Origin: Vibrio sp.
Lineage (GTDB): Bacteria > Pseudomonadota > Gammaproteobacteria > Enterobacterales > Vibrionaceae
Reading direction: 5' to 3'
NCBI GenBank assembly: GCA_007124475.1
Contig: SLFB01000070.1
Location: forward strand, 1 to 10,352
DNA: 10,352 nt
The notes below the pieces were generated by a model. That model searched no databases and was not told the origin of the DNA. It saw only the letters and a list, made by a program, of their open reading frames with translations. This document shows, in pieces, positions 1 through 7,479 of the stretch (position 1 is its first letter; the number at the start of each line of letters is the position of its first letter). The translations under genes and the position numbers were made by a program.

Positions 1-6
1 ACCGGA

Positions 7-83
<77 letters not shown>

Positions 84-104
84 ATGCCCTATCGGCGGAG
101 TGGA

Positions 105-133
105 ATAATACGGATATCCCCCTAGGCCGTCTA
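105..133 (-). promoter_or_regulatory. Putative sigma-70 promoter of tRNA-Arg
   Basis: On the minus strand, a -35 of TAGACG (plus 128-133) is followed after 17 bp by a -10 of TATTAT (plus 105-110). Downstream of the -10 the sequence is CG-rich (TCCACTCCGCC), resembling the discriminator of stable-RNA promoters that are under stringent control. It lies just over 20 bp upstream of the mature 5' end of the tRNA. The promoter call rests on sequence match only. Confidence 0.6.
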
Positions 134-163
134 GTACTTTTTTAACTTTTTTTATTGATCGAT

Positions 164-194
164 GCCTTTTTCAACAAAAACAGCTTAAAAAGCT
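164..194 (-). terminator. Possible weak terminator of rep
   Basis: About 80 nt downstream of the rep stop codon, the minus strand reads AGCTT-TTT-AAGCT (plus 182-194) followed by G and a run TTTTTG. The stem is only 5 bp and AT-rich, so efficiency would be low. No better hairpin is visible between rep and the tRNA-Arg promoter. The rest of the 84-276 interval shows poly-T/A tracts and no ORF. Confidence 0.35.
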
Positions 195-276
195 ATATTT
201 CACCTGACTCGTCCTCGCCCAGCTCGGCTTTGCGCATAAAAAGCAAGCAATCCCCTCCACTCGCCAATTAAAGCCA

Positions 277-2292
277 CTACTTTTTAAACATCGCCCTTAG
301 GTTGGCGATATGAGCTTGGCCTTTATCCATTCGCTCTTGTTGTGACAGCTCTTTTTTCTTACTTTCCCATTCGACATCGTCATAAGGTAATTCATCTAAA
401 AAGCGGCTTTGCGTTGGTTTAATCAATTCACCAAACTGACGGCGTTCTTTACAAACAGTAAAGGTTAATTCTCGCTGCGCTCGTGTAATTCCCACATACA
501 TTAAACGCCGCTCTTCCTCAACATTGTCTTCATCAATGCTCGTTTGATGGGGCAAAATACCTTCTTCAGCACCAATTAAGTAAACGTAAGGAAACTCTAA
601 CCCTTTCGAGGCGTGTAACGTCATTAGCTGAACAGCATCACTATCTTCGTCTTGTTCACTACGCTCCATCATATCGCGTAAGGTTAAGCGTTGAACCACT
701 TCTCTCAGTGTTTTTTCTTCTTGATCATAATTATCGCCTTCTAAATCGGCCACAATCCACGAGTAGAGCTCAGAAACATTTTTCATGCGCATTTCTGCCG
801 CTTTGGCGCTAGCCGATGTTTCATACAGCCAATCTTCATAGTGAATATCACGCACCAATGAACGTAAAGCTTCAACCGTATTACCGCGTTCAGCATTATC
901 GGCAATACTCACCAGCCACTGGGTAAAACGGCGTACATTATCCAGCCCTCGTCCAGAGAGATGTTGCTCTAGTCCTAGTTCAAAGCTGGCGGCAAACATA
1001 CTCTTACCACGCATATTGGCGTAACTACCGAGTTTTTCTAACGTTGCAGGGCCTATTTCTCGTTTCGGCGTATTGACTATCCGTAAGAAAGCATTGTCAT
1101 CGTCTGGGTTAACCAACACACGTAAATAAGCCATGATGTCTTTGATTTCAGCGCGTGCAAAAAATGAAGTCCCCCCTGATAATTTATAGGGCACTCGGTT
1201 CTGCATCAAAGATTTTTCAATCAAACGAGATTGATGGTTACCACGGTATAAGATGGCATAATCACGATATTCGGTGCGGTTAAGAAATTTATGAGCAATC
1301 AGTTCGGCAGTGACGCGTTCTGCTTCATGATCTTCATTATTAGCCAGAATAACTTTGAGCTTTTCACCATCGGGGATATCTGAAAACAATGCCTTTTCAT
1401 ACACATGGGGGTTATTGGCAATCAAAATATTGGCGGCACGTAAAATTCGACTGGTTGAGCGATAGTTCTGCTCTAATTTAATTAATTTTAATTGGCTAAA
1501 ATCTTGCCCTAACTGCACCAAGTTTTGTGGTCTAGCACCACGCCAAGAATAAATAGACTGATCGTCATCGCCGACGACAGTCAAGCGCCCACGCTCGCCA
1601 ACCAGTAATTTGACCAGTTCATATTGACTGCTATTGGTATCTTGATACTCATCAACCAGTAAATAACGAATCCGATGTTGCCAACGTTCTCTGATCTGTT
1701 GCTGATCACGTAATAACAAGACGGGTAGTAAAATCAGATCGTCAAAATCTAACGCATTGTATGCACGCATTTGCGTCTGGTAATCATCATAACATGCAGC
1801 GAAGCACTGCTGTTGTTCACCTTGAGCACTGGCTTTCGCTTGCTGCGGAGACACCATATCGTTTTTCCAATTGGAAATGGCGCTCGATAACTGGCGTAGT
1901 AAGTCTTTATCGCCCTCTAACTGTGCTTCGGTCAGCTCTTTCAATAAGGCCAGTTGGTCTTGATCATCAAACAATGAGAAACCAGGTTTTAACCCTAATG
2001 CTTTGTATTCTTTACGAATGATATTCAAACCTAAGGTATGAAACGTTGAAACCATCAACCCACGAGCTTCAGCTTTACCTAAGGTCTGGGCAACACGCTC
2101 TTTCATTTCTCGCGCCGCTTTGTTGGTGAAGGTCACTGCGGCAATATTACGCGCCTTGTAACCACACTGTTGCACTAAATAAGCAATTTTATTGGTGATC
2201 ACGCGAGTTTTTCCTGAACCAGCACCTGCTAAAACCAAGCAAGGTCCTGATACGTATTTTACCGCTTCATCTTGTCGTGTGTTGAGTTTCAT
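277..2292 (-). CDS. rep: ATP-dependent DNA helicase Rep
   Basis: Rep is a superfamily 1A 3'-to-5' DNA helicase that helps replication forks pass protein roadblocks and assists restart. The 671-residue protein has all SF1A motifs: Q-motif Gln7, Walker A AGAGSGKT (22-29), motif Ia VTFTNKAA (53-60), Walker B DEYQD (214-218), motif III GDDDQSIYSWRGA (241-253), motif IV LEQNYRS, motif V TLHASKGLEF (about 558-567) and motif VI ending GITRAQ (601-606). Length and sequence fit E. coli Rep (about 673 residues) better than UvrD, which is longer at the C-terminus. An in-frame ATG lies 36 bp further upstream (2328), but the start at 2292 gives the family N-terminus MKLNTRQ and has AGAGAG 4 nt before it. 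It is transcribed alone towards the tRNA-Arg gene. The rep-ilvC neighbourhood is also known in E. coli. Confidence 0.97.
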   Translation of the reverse strand: MKLNTRQDEAVKYVSGPCLVLAGAGSGKTRVITNKIAYLVQQCGYKARNIAAVTFTNKAAREMKERVAQTLGKAEARGLMVSTFHTLGLNIIRKEYKALGLKPGFSLFDDQDQLALLKELTEAQLEGDKDLLRQLSSAISNWKNDMVSPQQAKASAQGEQQQCFAACYDDYQTQMRAYNALDFDDLILLPVLLLRDQQQIRERWQHRIRYLLVDEYQDTNSSQYELVKLLVGERGRLTVVGDDDQSIYSWRGARPQNLVQLGQDFSQLKLIKLEQNYRSTSRILRAANILIANNPHVYEKALFSDIPDGEKLKVILANNEDHEAERVTAELIAHKFLNRTEYRDYAILYRGNHQSRLIEKSLMQNRVPYKLSGGTSFFARAEIKDIMAYLRVLVNPDDDNAFLRIVNTPKREIGPATLEKLGSYANMRGKSMFAASFELGLEQHLSGRGLDNVRRFTQWLVSIADNAERGNTVEALRSLVRDIHYEDWLYETSASAKAAEMRMKNVSELYSWIVADLEGDNYDQEEKTLREVVQRLTLRDMMERSEQDEDSDAVQLMTLHASKGLEFPYVYLIGAEEGILPHQTSIDEDNVEEERRLMYVGITRAQRELTFTVCKERRQFGELIKPTQSRFLDELPYDDVEWESKKKELSQQERMDKGQAHIANLRAMFKK

Positions 2293-2321
2293 TATGCTCT
2301 CTAGTCGAGGGGGAACTACCG

Positions 2322-2350
2322 ATAACATGATAATGCGGCTTAGCAGTCAA
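2322..2350 (-). promoter_or_regulatory. Putative rep promoter
   Basis: On the minus strand TTGACT (plus 2345-2350, 5 of 6 consensus bases) is separated by exactly 17 bp from TGTTAT (plus 2322-2327, 4 of 6). This would start transcription roughly 25 bp before the rep start codon. A perfect TATAAT occurs further upstream on the same strand (near plus 2389-2394) but has no convincing -35. The assignment is by pattern only. Confidence 0.5.
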
Positions 2351-2407
2351 TACCATGCTCAAATCAATATCGATGCTGAAACACCCATATTATATTGTAC
2401 AGGTGTA

Positions 2408-2437
2408 TTGCAAAAAACGAGGCGAATCGTCTATGAT
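2408..2437 (+). promoter_or_regulatory. Promoter-like sequence facing the efflux operon
   Basis: TTGCAA (2408-2413), an 18-bp spacer and TATGAT (2432-2437, 5 of 6 consensus bases) form a plausible sigma-70 promoter on the plus strand. If used for the efflux operon, the leader would be close to 290 nt, which is long. It may instead drive a small RNA or be a relic. Weak evidence. Confidence 0.3.
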
Positions 2438-2685
2438 GCGCTACGTTTAGAATTATTTTGTTACCAAGCAATAAAAAACAAAATACATAGCAACTTATTG
2501 CAATGTGAGTTAATTAGGCAAAGAATGGTGTCTTGCTCTCGATAACAACGATGGTTATGGCATAGCAAATACACCTCGCTCGTCCATCACAACGTGCGGT
2601 AACGCTCAATAAAAGTAATTAGAGCAATCTAGTTCATACTTTGCCCTCAAAACACGGCCTAAACTCAATATTATTCATATTTACT

Positions 2686-2700
2686 CCTCTCTATGAGAGG
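2686..2700 (+). repeat. Perfect 6-bp inverted repeat before the adaptor gene
   Basis: CCTCTC-TAT-GAGAGG forms a short GC-containing hairpin or dyad ending 31 bp before the chosen start codon of the adaptor gene. It has no T-run after it, so it is not an intrinsic terminator. It could be a repressor operator next to the lone TATTAT at 2669-2674, or an RNA hairpin in the leader. Confidence 0.4.
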
Positions 2701-2731
2701 GTTTCAACATCAACTTGGAGTCCTTACCCGA

Positions 2732-3838
2732 ATGAAAAAGTGGACATTATTTATGTTACTTATCGTGGTACTGCTGTTTGGTAGCGTGATAGGTTTCAAT
2801 CTATTTAAGCAACATAAAATTGCCGAATATATGGCTAATCGACCTGAAGCCGAATTTCCCGTCACGGTTACCGATGTTCAGCCCGTTGATTGGATACCTG
2901 TCATTGAAGCGATCGGCTTTATTGAACCGAACCAAGGCGTTACTTTAACCACGGAAACCAGTGGTGTTATTGATCAAATCTTATTTGAATCTGGAGCTCA
3001 AGTTGAAGATGGTCAGCCTTTGCTAATGCTTGACTCTGAAGTTGAGAAAGCCAATTTAAGAAGCGCTCAAGCTCGCCTCCCTGCCGCAAAAGCAAAATAT
3101 GAACGCTACAAAGGTTTATTTAGTAAAGGCTCGATATCCAAGGAAGCGTTTGATGAAGCTGAAGCCAGTTATTACTCTCTGGCTGCTGATATTGAAAGCT
3201 TAAAGGCGTCTATCGCGCGTCGTGAAATTAAAGCTCCGTTTGCTGGCGTAGTGGGCATTCGTAACGTAAACCTGGGCCAATATCTACAACCAGGAACAAG
3301 TATTGTTCGCTTAGAAGATACCACCGTCATGCGTTTACGATTTACTGTACCGCAAACAGAAATTTCACGTATTGCCATTGGGCAAGACGTGGACATTTTT
3401 GTCGATGCCTATCCACAGGATATTTTTAAAGGCTCTATCAGCGCCATTGAACCCGCGGTGAGTATGCAAAGTGGCTTAATCCAAGTCCAAGCGGATATCC
3501 CAAATAGTGATGGCAAACTACGTACTGGTATGTTTGCTCGTTCACACATCATTTTACCAGCGCTATCGAATCAAGTAACGCTGCCACAAACCGCGATTAC
3601 CTTTACCCTCTATGGCGACAGTGTCTTTGTGGTGACGAATGATGAGGGAACCCAACGTGTTGAACAGCGAGTGATTAAAGTTGGTGAACGTACTCGCGAT
3701 ATCGCCCATATTCTTGAAGGTGTTGAACCCGGTGAAGTTGTGGTTACTACCGGGCAAGTTCGTTTAAGTAATGGCGTTAAAGTACGTATCGTTGAAAGTG
3801 ACGCAACCGTGCCACCAGCCGCAACACCTATGCTGTAA
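2732..3838 (+). CDS. vexA: RND efflux periplasmic adaptor (VexA/VmeC-like)
   Basis: This is the membrane-fusion subunit of a tripartite resistance-nodulation-division pump, joining the inner-membrane permease to an outer-membrane channel. The 368-residue form has an uncleaved N-terminal membrane anchor (about 5-22) and no lipobox cysteine. Then come the first half of the lipoyl domain (about 69-101), an alpha-hairpin (about 102-165), the second lipoyl half (about 166-195, with KAPFAGVVGIRNVNLGQ), a beta-barrel (about 198-275) and a membrane-proximal domain. I chose the ATG at 2732, preceded by TTGGAG (2715-2720, spacing 11, rather long). An in-frame ATG at 2693 has a pyrimidine-rich upstream sequence and adds 13 residues before the anchor, so it is less likely. 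The permease gene follows after 11 bp, so they form an operon. The symbol is by synteny with V. cholerae vexAB-ubiK-ilvC as I remember it; family membership is certain, the exact name less so. Confidence 0.88.
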   Translation: MKKWTLFMLLIVVLLFGSVIGFNLFKQHKIAEYMANRPEAEFPVTVTDVQPVDWIPVIEAIGFIEPNQGVTLTTETSGVIDQILFESGAQVEDGQPLLMLDSEVEKANLRSAQARLPAAKAKYERYKGLFSKGSISKEAFDEAEASYYSLAADIESLKASIARREIKAPFAGVVGIRNVNLGQYLQPGTSIVRLEDTTVMRLRFTVPQTEISRIAIGQDVDIFVDAYPQDIFKGSISAIEPAVSMQSGLIQVQADIPNSDGKLRTGMFARSHIILPALSNQVTLPQTAITFTLYGDSVFVVTNDEGTQRVEQRVIKVGERTRDIAHILEGVEPGEVVVTTGQVRLSNGVKVRIVESDATVPPAATPML

Positions 3839-3849
3839 CCGGAGGAATT

Positions 3850-6800
3850 ATGCGCTTTACTGATGTTTTTATTAAACGTCCAGTTTTAGCGGTATCGATC
3901 AGCTTTCTGATTGCATTGCTTGGTTTGCAAGCCATGTTTAAGATGCAAGTGAGCGAATACCCTGAAATGACCAATACGGTGATTACCGTCTCCACCAGCT
4001 ATTACGGTGCCAGTGCCGACTTGATTCAGGGCTTCATTACTCAGCCATTAGAACAAGCGGTGGCTCAAGCTGACAATATCGATTATATGACGTCGCAATC
4101 GGTATTAGGCAGCTCGAAAATCACTGTGTATATGAAGCTCAATACTGATCCGAATGCGGCATTGGCAGATATTTTAGCTAAGACCAATTCGGTACGTTCT
4201 CAATTACCTAAAGAAGCTGAGGATCCATCGGTCAGTATGTCAACGGGATCAACTACCGCTGTTCTGTATTTAGGTTTTACCAGCGATGAACTCGATTCCA
4301 GTCAAATCACCGATTACTTACAACGAGTGATAAACCCTCAACTGTACGCGATTAACGGCATCTCAAGTATCGACCTGTACGGTGGGATGAAATATGCCCT
4401 GCGTGTATGGCTAGATCCTGCCAAGATGGCAGCGTTTAACCTGACTGCTAAAGATGTGATGGGGGTGCTGAGCGCAAATAACTATCAATCTGCAACCGGA
4501 CAAATCACTGGTGAGTTTGTCATTTTTAATGGTAGTGCTGATACTCAGGTCTCTAGTGTCGAGGAATTAAAAAATCTTGTCGTCAAAAGTGATGCTAATA
4601 ATGTCATTCGCTTAGAAAATATCGCTAATGTGACTCTAGCGAAAAGTCATGACGCTTATCGAGCTAGTGCCAATGGACAAGAGGCGGTCGTTGCGGCGGT
4701 CAACGCGGCACCCAGTGCCAATCCAATCAATATTGCTAAAGATGTCCTGGATGTTCTACCTGAGCTTGAGCGTAATATGCCGAGCACGATCAAGATGAAC
4801 GTCATGTATGATTCTACGGTAGCAATTAACGAGTCGATTCATGAGGTTATCAAAACCATCATTGAAGCAGCGTTAATCGTTCTGGTCGTGATCACCCTAT
4901 TTTTGGGCTCATTACGTGCGGTGATTATTCCTATCATTACCATCCCCTTATCGCTTATCGGGGTGGCAATGGTCATGCAAGCAATGGGATTCTCATGGAA
5001 CTTAATGACCTTGCTAGCCATGGTATTGGCGATCGGCTTAGTGGTCGATGACGCGATTGTGGTATTGGAAAATATTGACCGGCATATTAAAGAGGGCGAA
5101 TCACCCTTTCGAGCAGCCATTATCGGTACTCGGGAAATTGCGGTACCCGTTATTTCCATGACGTTAACCTTAGGTGCGGTGTATGCACCAATTGCGTTAA
5201 TGGGCGGGATCACGGGTGCATTGTTTAAAGAGTTTGCCTTAACGCTTGCGGGGGCGGTATTTGTTTCTGGTATCGTCGCTTTAACTTTGTCGCCAATGAT
5301 GTGCTCGAAAATGCTTAAGGCTAACGAAGCGCCAAATAAATTCGAGCAAACTGTGCATCAGCTACTCGACAAGCTGACTCAACGTTATGATCGCATGCTG
5401 CAAGCGGTGATGTTGCATCGGCCAGTCGTGATTGCCTTTGCGATCATCGTTTTTGCCAGTCTGCCAATTTTATTTAAATTCATCCCAAGTGAGTTAGCCC
5501 CAGCGGAAGATAAAGGGGTAATCATGTTGCTCGGTACTGGACAATCGAACGCCAACTTAGATTACCTATCGAACACTATGAACGAGGTGAATCAGATTCT
5601 TTCTGCGCAACCTGAAGTGCAATTTGCTCAAGTATTTACTGGGGTGCCAAACTCTAACCAAGCGTTTGGTATAGCTTCAATGCTCCCTTGGAGTGAACGT
5701 CAAGCTAGCCAAGCCGAGGTGACAAAACGTGTTGGCCACTTAGTGCAAGATATTCCCGGCATGGCGGTAACGGCCTTCCAAATGCCCGAGTTACCCGGCG
5801 CGGGTTCTGGGTTACCGATTCAGTTTGTCATCACTACACCTAACGCATTTGAGAGCTTATTCACCATTGCCAGTGATGTATTGGCGCAAGTCAAAGCCAG
5901 CCCATTATTCGTTTATTCGGATTTGGACTTGAACTATGACTCTGCGACGATGAAGATCAACATCGACAAAGACAAGGCGGGCGCTTATGGCGTGACCATG
6001 CAGGATATTGGTATGACGTTAGGCACCATGATGGCCGATGGCTATGTTAACCGTATTGACTTAGATGGCCGCTCTTACGAGGTCATTCCGCAAGTCGAGC
6101 GTAAATATCGCCTTAACCCAGAATCAATGAAAAACTACTTTGTCCGTGCTGCCGATGGCAATATGATCCCGTTGGGTAGCTTAATCACCATTGATGTGGT
6201 CGCCGAGCCTCGTTCACTGCCCCACTTTAATCAGTTAAACTCAGCAACCGTTGGTGCGGTACCGGCACCAGGCACAGCAATGGGTGATGCCATCGCTTGG
6301 TTTGAAAACATTGCTGACACTCAGCTGCCTAAAGGCTACAGCCATGACTACATGGGTGAAGCAAGACAGTATGTCGCTGAGGGCAGTGCCCTGTATGTCA
6401 CTTTTGGTTTAGCATTAGCGATCATTTTCTTGGTGTTAGCGATTCAGTTTGAATCGATTCGCGATCCATTAGTGATCATGGTCTCTGTACCTTTAGCTAT
6501 CTGCGGCGCGCTGATCGCGCTAGCTTGGGGGGCTTCAACCATGAATATCTACTCGCAAGTCGGCTTAATCACTCTGGTCGGTTTGATTACGAAACATGGG
6601 ATTTTGATTTGTGAAGTCGCTAAAGAAGAACAATTGCATAATAAGCTGAATCGTATTGATGCTGTAATGGCCGCGGCCAAGGTTCGTCTACGTCCAATAT
6701 TGATGACCACAGCAGCAATGATTGCAGGCTTGATACCATTGATGTATGCCACCGGTGCAGGGGCTGCACAACGCTTTAGTATTGGTATTGTGATTATCGC

Positions 6801-6975
6801 GGGTCTCTCGATTGGTACTCTGTTTACGCTATTTGTACTTCCGGTAATTTATAGCTATTTAGCGGAGAAACACAAACCGCTTCCTATCTTCGTTGAAGAT
6901 AAGGATCTAGAGAAACTCGCACGGATTGATGAAGCAAAAGCCGCTCAACGGCAACTGGCCGAAAATCGCTTGTAA
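3850..6975 (+). CDS. vexB: RND multidrug efflux permease, HAE1 family (VexB/VmeD-like)
   Basis: This is the inner-membrane proton/drug antiporter of the pump; the substrate range cannot be read from sequence, though V. cholerae VexAB is known for bile and detergent resistance. The 1041 residues match the usual AcrB-type length. The layout is TM1 near 10-28, a first large periplasmic loop, TM2-6 near 330-490, TM7 near 525-545, a second periplasmic loop, and TM8-12 from about 850 to 1010. Proton-relay residues are in place: Asp400 and Asp401 in GLVVDDAIVVLENIDRH and Lys915 in GLITKHGILICE, with a conserved threonine motif GTLFTL in the last membrane segments. The start has a textbook GGAGG (3841-3845) 4 nt upstream and begins MRFTDVFIKRPV, typical of the family. 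No outer-membrane factor gene is nearby, so TolC is presumably supplied from elsewhere. Intact, no frameshift seen. The exact symbol is inferred by synteny. Confidence 0.93.
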   Translation: MRFTDVFIKRPVLAVSISFLIALLGLQAMFKMQVSEYPEMTNTVITVSTSYYGASADLIQGFITQPLEQAVAQADNIDYMTSQSVLGSSKITVYMKLNTDPNAALADILAKTNSVRSQLPKEAEDPSVSMSTGSTTAVLYLGFTSDELDSSQITDYLQRVINPQLYAINGISSIDLYGGMKYALRVWLDPAKMAAFNLTAKDVMGVLSANNYQSATGQITGEFVIFNGSADTQVSSVEELKNLVVKSDANNVIRLENIANVTLAKSHDAYRASANGQEAVVAAVNAAPSANPINIAKDVLDVLPELERNMPSTIKMNVMYDSTVAINESIHEVIKTIIEAALIVLVVITLFLGSLRAVIIPIITIPLSLIGVAMVMQAMGFSWNLMTLLAMVLAIGLVVDDAIVVLENIDRHIKEGESPFRAAIIGTREIAVPVISMTLTLGAVYAPIALMGGITGALFKEFALTLAGAVFVSGIVALTLSPMMCSKMLKANEAPNKFEQTVHQLLDKLTQRYDRMLQAVMLHRPVVIAFAIIVFASLPILFKFIPSELAPAEDKGVIMLLGTGQSNANLDYLSNTMNEVNQILSAQPEVQFAQVFTGVPNSNQAFGIASMLPWSERQASQAEVTKRVGHLVQDIPGMAVTAFQMPELPGAGSGLPIQFVITTPNAFESLFTIASDVLAQVKASPLFVYSDLDLNYDSATMKINIDKDKAGAYGVTMQDIGMTLGTMMADGYVNRIDLDGRSYEVIPQVERKYRLNPESMKNYFVRAADGNMIPLGSLITIDVVAEPRSLPHFNQLNSATVGAVPAPGTAMGDAIAWFENIADTQLPKGYSHDYMGEARQYVAEGSALYVTFGLALAIIFLVLAIQFESIRDPLVIMVSVPLAICGALIALAWGASTMNIYSQVGLITLVGLITKHGILICEVAKEEQLHNKLNRIDAVMAAAKVRLRPILMTTAAMIAGLIPLMYATGAGAAQRFSIGIVIIAGLSIGTLFTLFVLPVIYSYLAEKHKPLPIFVEDKDLEKLARIDEAKAAQRQLAENRL

Positions 6976-6996
6976 GCTTCTTTCTCTGTTATCGTC

Positions 6997-7022
6997 AAGG
7001 CCACAAACGTGGCCTTTTTTTA
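6997..7022 (+). terminator. Intrinsic terminator of the efflux operon
   Basis: AAGGCCAC (6997-7004), loop AAAC, GTGGCCTT (7009-7016), then an uninterrupted T-run to 7021. The 8-bp perfect stem and T tract make a strong plus-strand terminator 21 nt after the permease stop codon. It separates the pump operon from ubiK. Confidence 0.93.
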
Positions 7023-7091
7023 TTGGCTAAGTAACGACTTTTCAGCATTAATTGCATAGAATAGCGGCAATAAAATAGGAGAGACCACCCA

Positions 7092-7343
7092 ATGTTTGAT
7101 CCCAAAAAGCTAGAACAAATTGCCAAACAGATCCACGATTCAATGCCTCAACCCGTCAAAGATCTAGGCTCTGATGTAGAACAGAAAGTGCGCCAAGTTA
7201 TCCAAGGACAATTAAATAAACTCGATGTGGTTAGCCGAGAAGAATTTGATGTGCAAACGCAAGTGTTATTACGCACTCGTCAAAAGTTGAATGAAATGGA
7301 ACAAAAAATCAGCGAGTTGGAAGCCAAGCTTAACGATAAGTAA
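7092..7343 (+). CDS. ubiK: Ubiquinone biosynthesis accessory factor UbiK
   Basis: UbiK (formerly YqiC; BMFP family) is a small accessory factor that works with UbiJ in aerobic ubiquinone synthesis and has membrane-fusing activity in vitro. The 83-residue protein starts MFDPKKLEQIAKQIHDSMP, a hallmark of the family, with an amphipathic N-terminal helix. After a DVVSREEFDVQ segment (about 45-55) it ends in a charged coiled coil (about 56-82; heptad-like RQKLNEMEQKISELEAKL) that mediates trimerisation in relatives. The start is supported by AGGAGAG (7077-7083) 8 nt upstream. It sits between two terminators and therefore appears monocistronic. A TAGAAT at 7057-7062 could be its -10, but no good -35 is visible. 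Placement beside ilvC agrees with remembered vibrio gene order. Confidence 0.93.
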   Translation: MFDPKKLEQIAKQIHDSMPQPVKDLGSDVEQKVRQVIQGQLNKLDVVSREEFDVQTQVLLRTRQKLNEMEQKISELEAKLNDK

Positions 7344-7390
7344 GTGACGACTCCGCCCCGATAAAGATTCATGTTGTTAACATCGCGGAC

Positions 7391-7436
7391 AAAAAAGTGG
7401 GGCTTCGTGTATCACTTAGCCCCTTTATTATATTTT
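7391..7436. terminator. Bidirectional terminator between ubiK and ilvC
   Basis: GGGGCT (7399-7404) pairs with AGCCCC (7418-7423), with an inner GTG-TAT-CAC hairpin separated by a symmetric 2-nt internal loop. On the plus strand a T-rich tail follows (TTTATTATATTTT), serving ubiK. On the minus strand AC and six T follow (plus 7391-7396), serving ilvC. It lies about 55 nt from each stop codon, as expected for convergent genes. Confidence 0.85.
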
Positions 7437-7479
7437 ATGTTGTTGTGTTTGCAGTGTTGCTCTTTAATGTGACTTGCGG

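Larger units (their letters stand above)
2293..2731. other. Gene-free region between divergent rep and the efflux operon
   Basis: No credible gene is seen on either strand in these 439 bp; short plus-strand frames end within a few codons or are out-of-frame shadows of rep. The region is AT-rich. It holds the putative rep promoter, a plus-strand promoter-like pair at 2408-2437, a lone plus-strand -10-like TATTAT (2669-2674) without a good -35, an imperfect 17-bp palindrome (2542-2558) and a perfect 6-bp hairpin (2686-2700) just before the adaptor gene. The promoter of the efflux operon must lie here but I cannot fix it. In V. cholerae I recall a TetR-family gene (vexR) upstream of vexAB; nothing like it is visible. 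Confidence 0.7.

Noticed and set aside
2504..2519. CRP half-site TGTGA upstream of the efflux operon
   Set aside because: The partner half reads TTAGG-like sequence and not TCACA; a single half-site is expected by chance.
1761..2545. Plus-strand open frames inside and beyond rep (1761-2021, 2192-2545)
   Set aside because: They are antisense to conserved rep sequence, have no family resemblance or ribosome site, and the tail of the second in the gap is low-complexity and unlike any protein I know.
3172..6752. Minus-strand open frames under the efflux genes (3172-3396, 3563-3757, 4839-5213, 6549-6752)
   Set aside because: Shadows of strongly conserved pump genes on the other strand; compositions such as the Ile/Thr-rich 4839-5213 frame are what antisense of membrane segments gives.
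7348..7400. ATGTT-GTT-AACAT hairpin after ubiK as the terminator
   Set aside because: The 5-bp AT-rich stem has no T-run directly after it; the GGGGCT/AGCCCC hairpin just downstream is far better.
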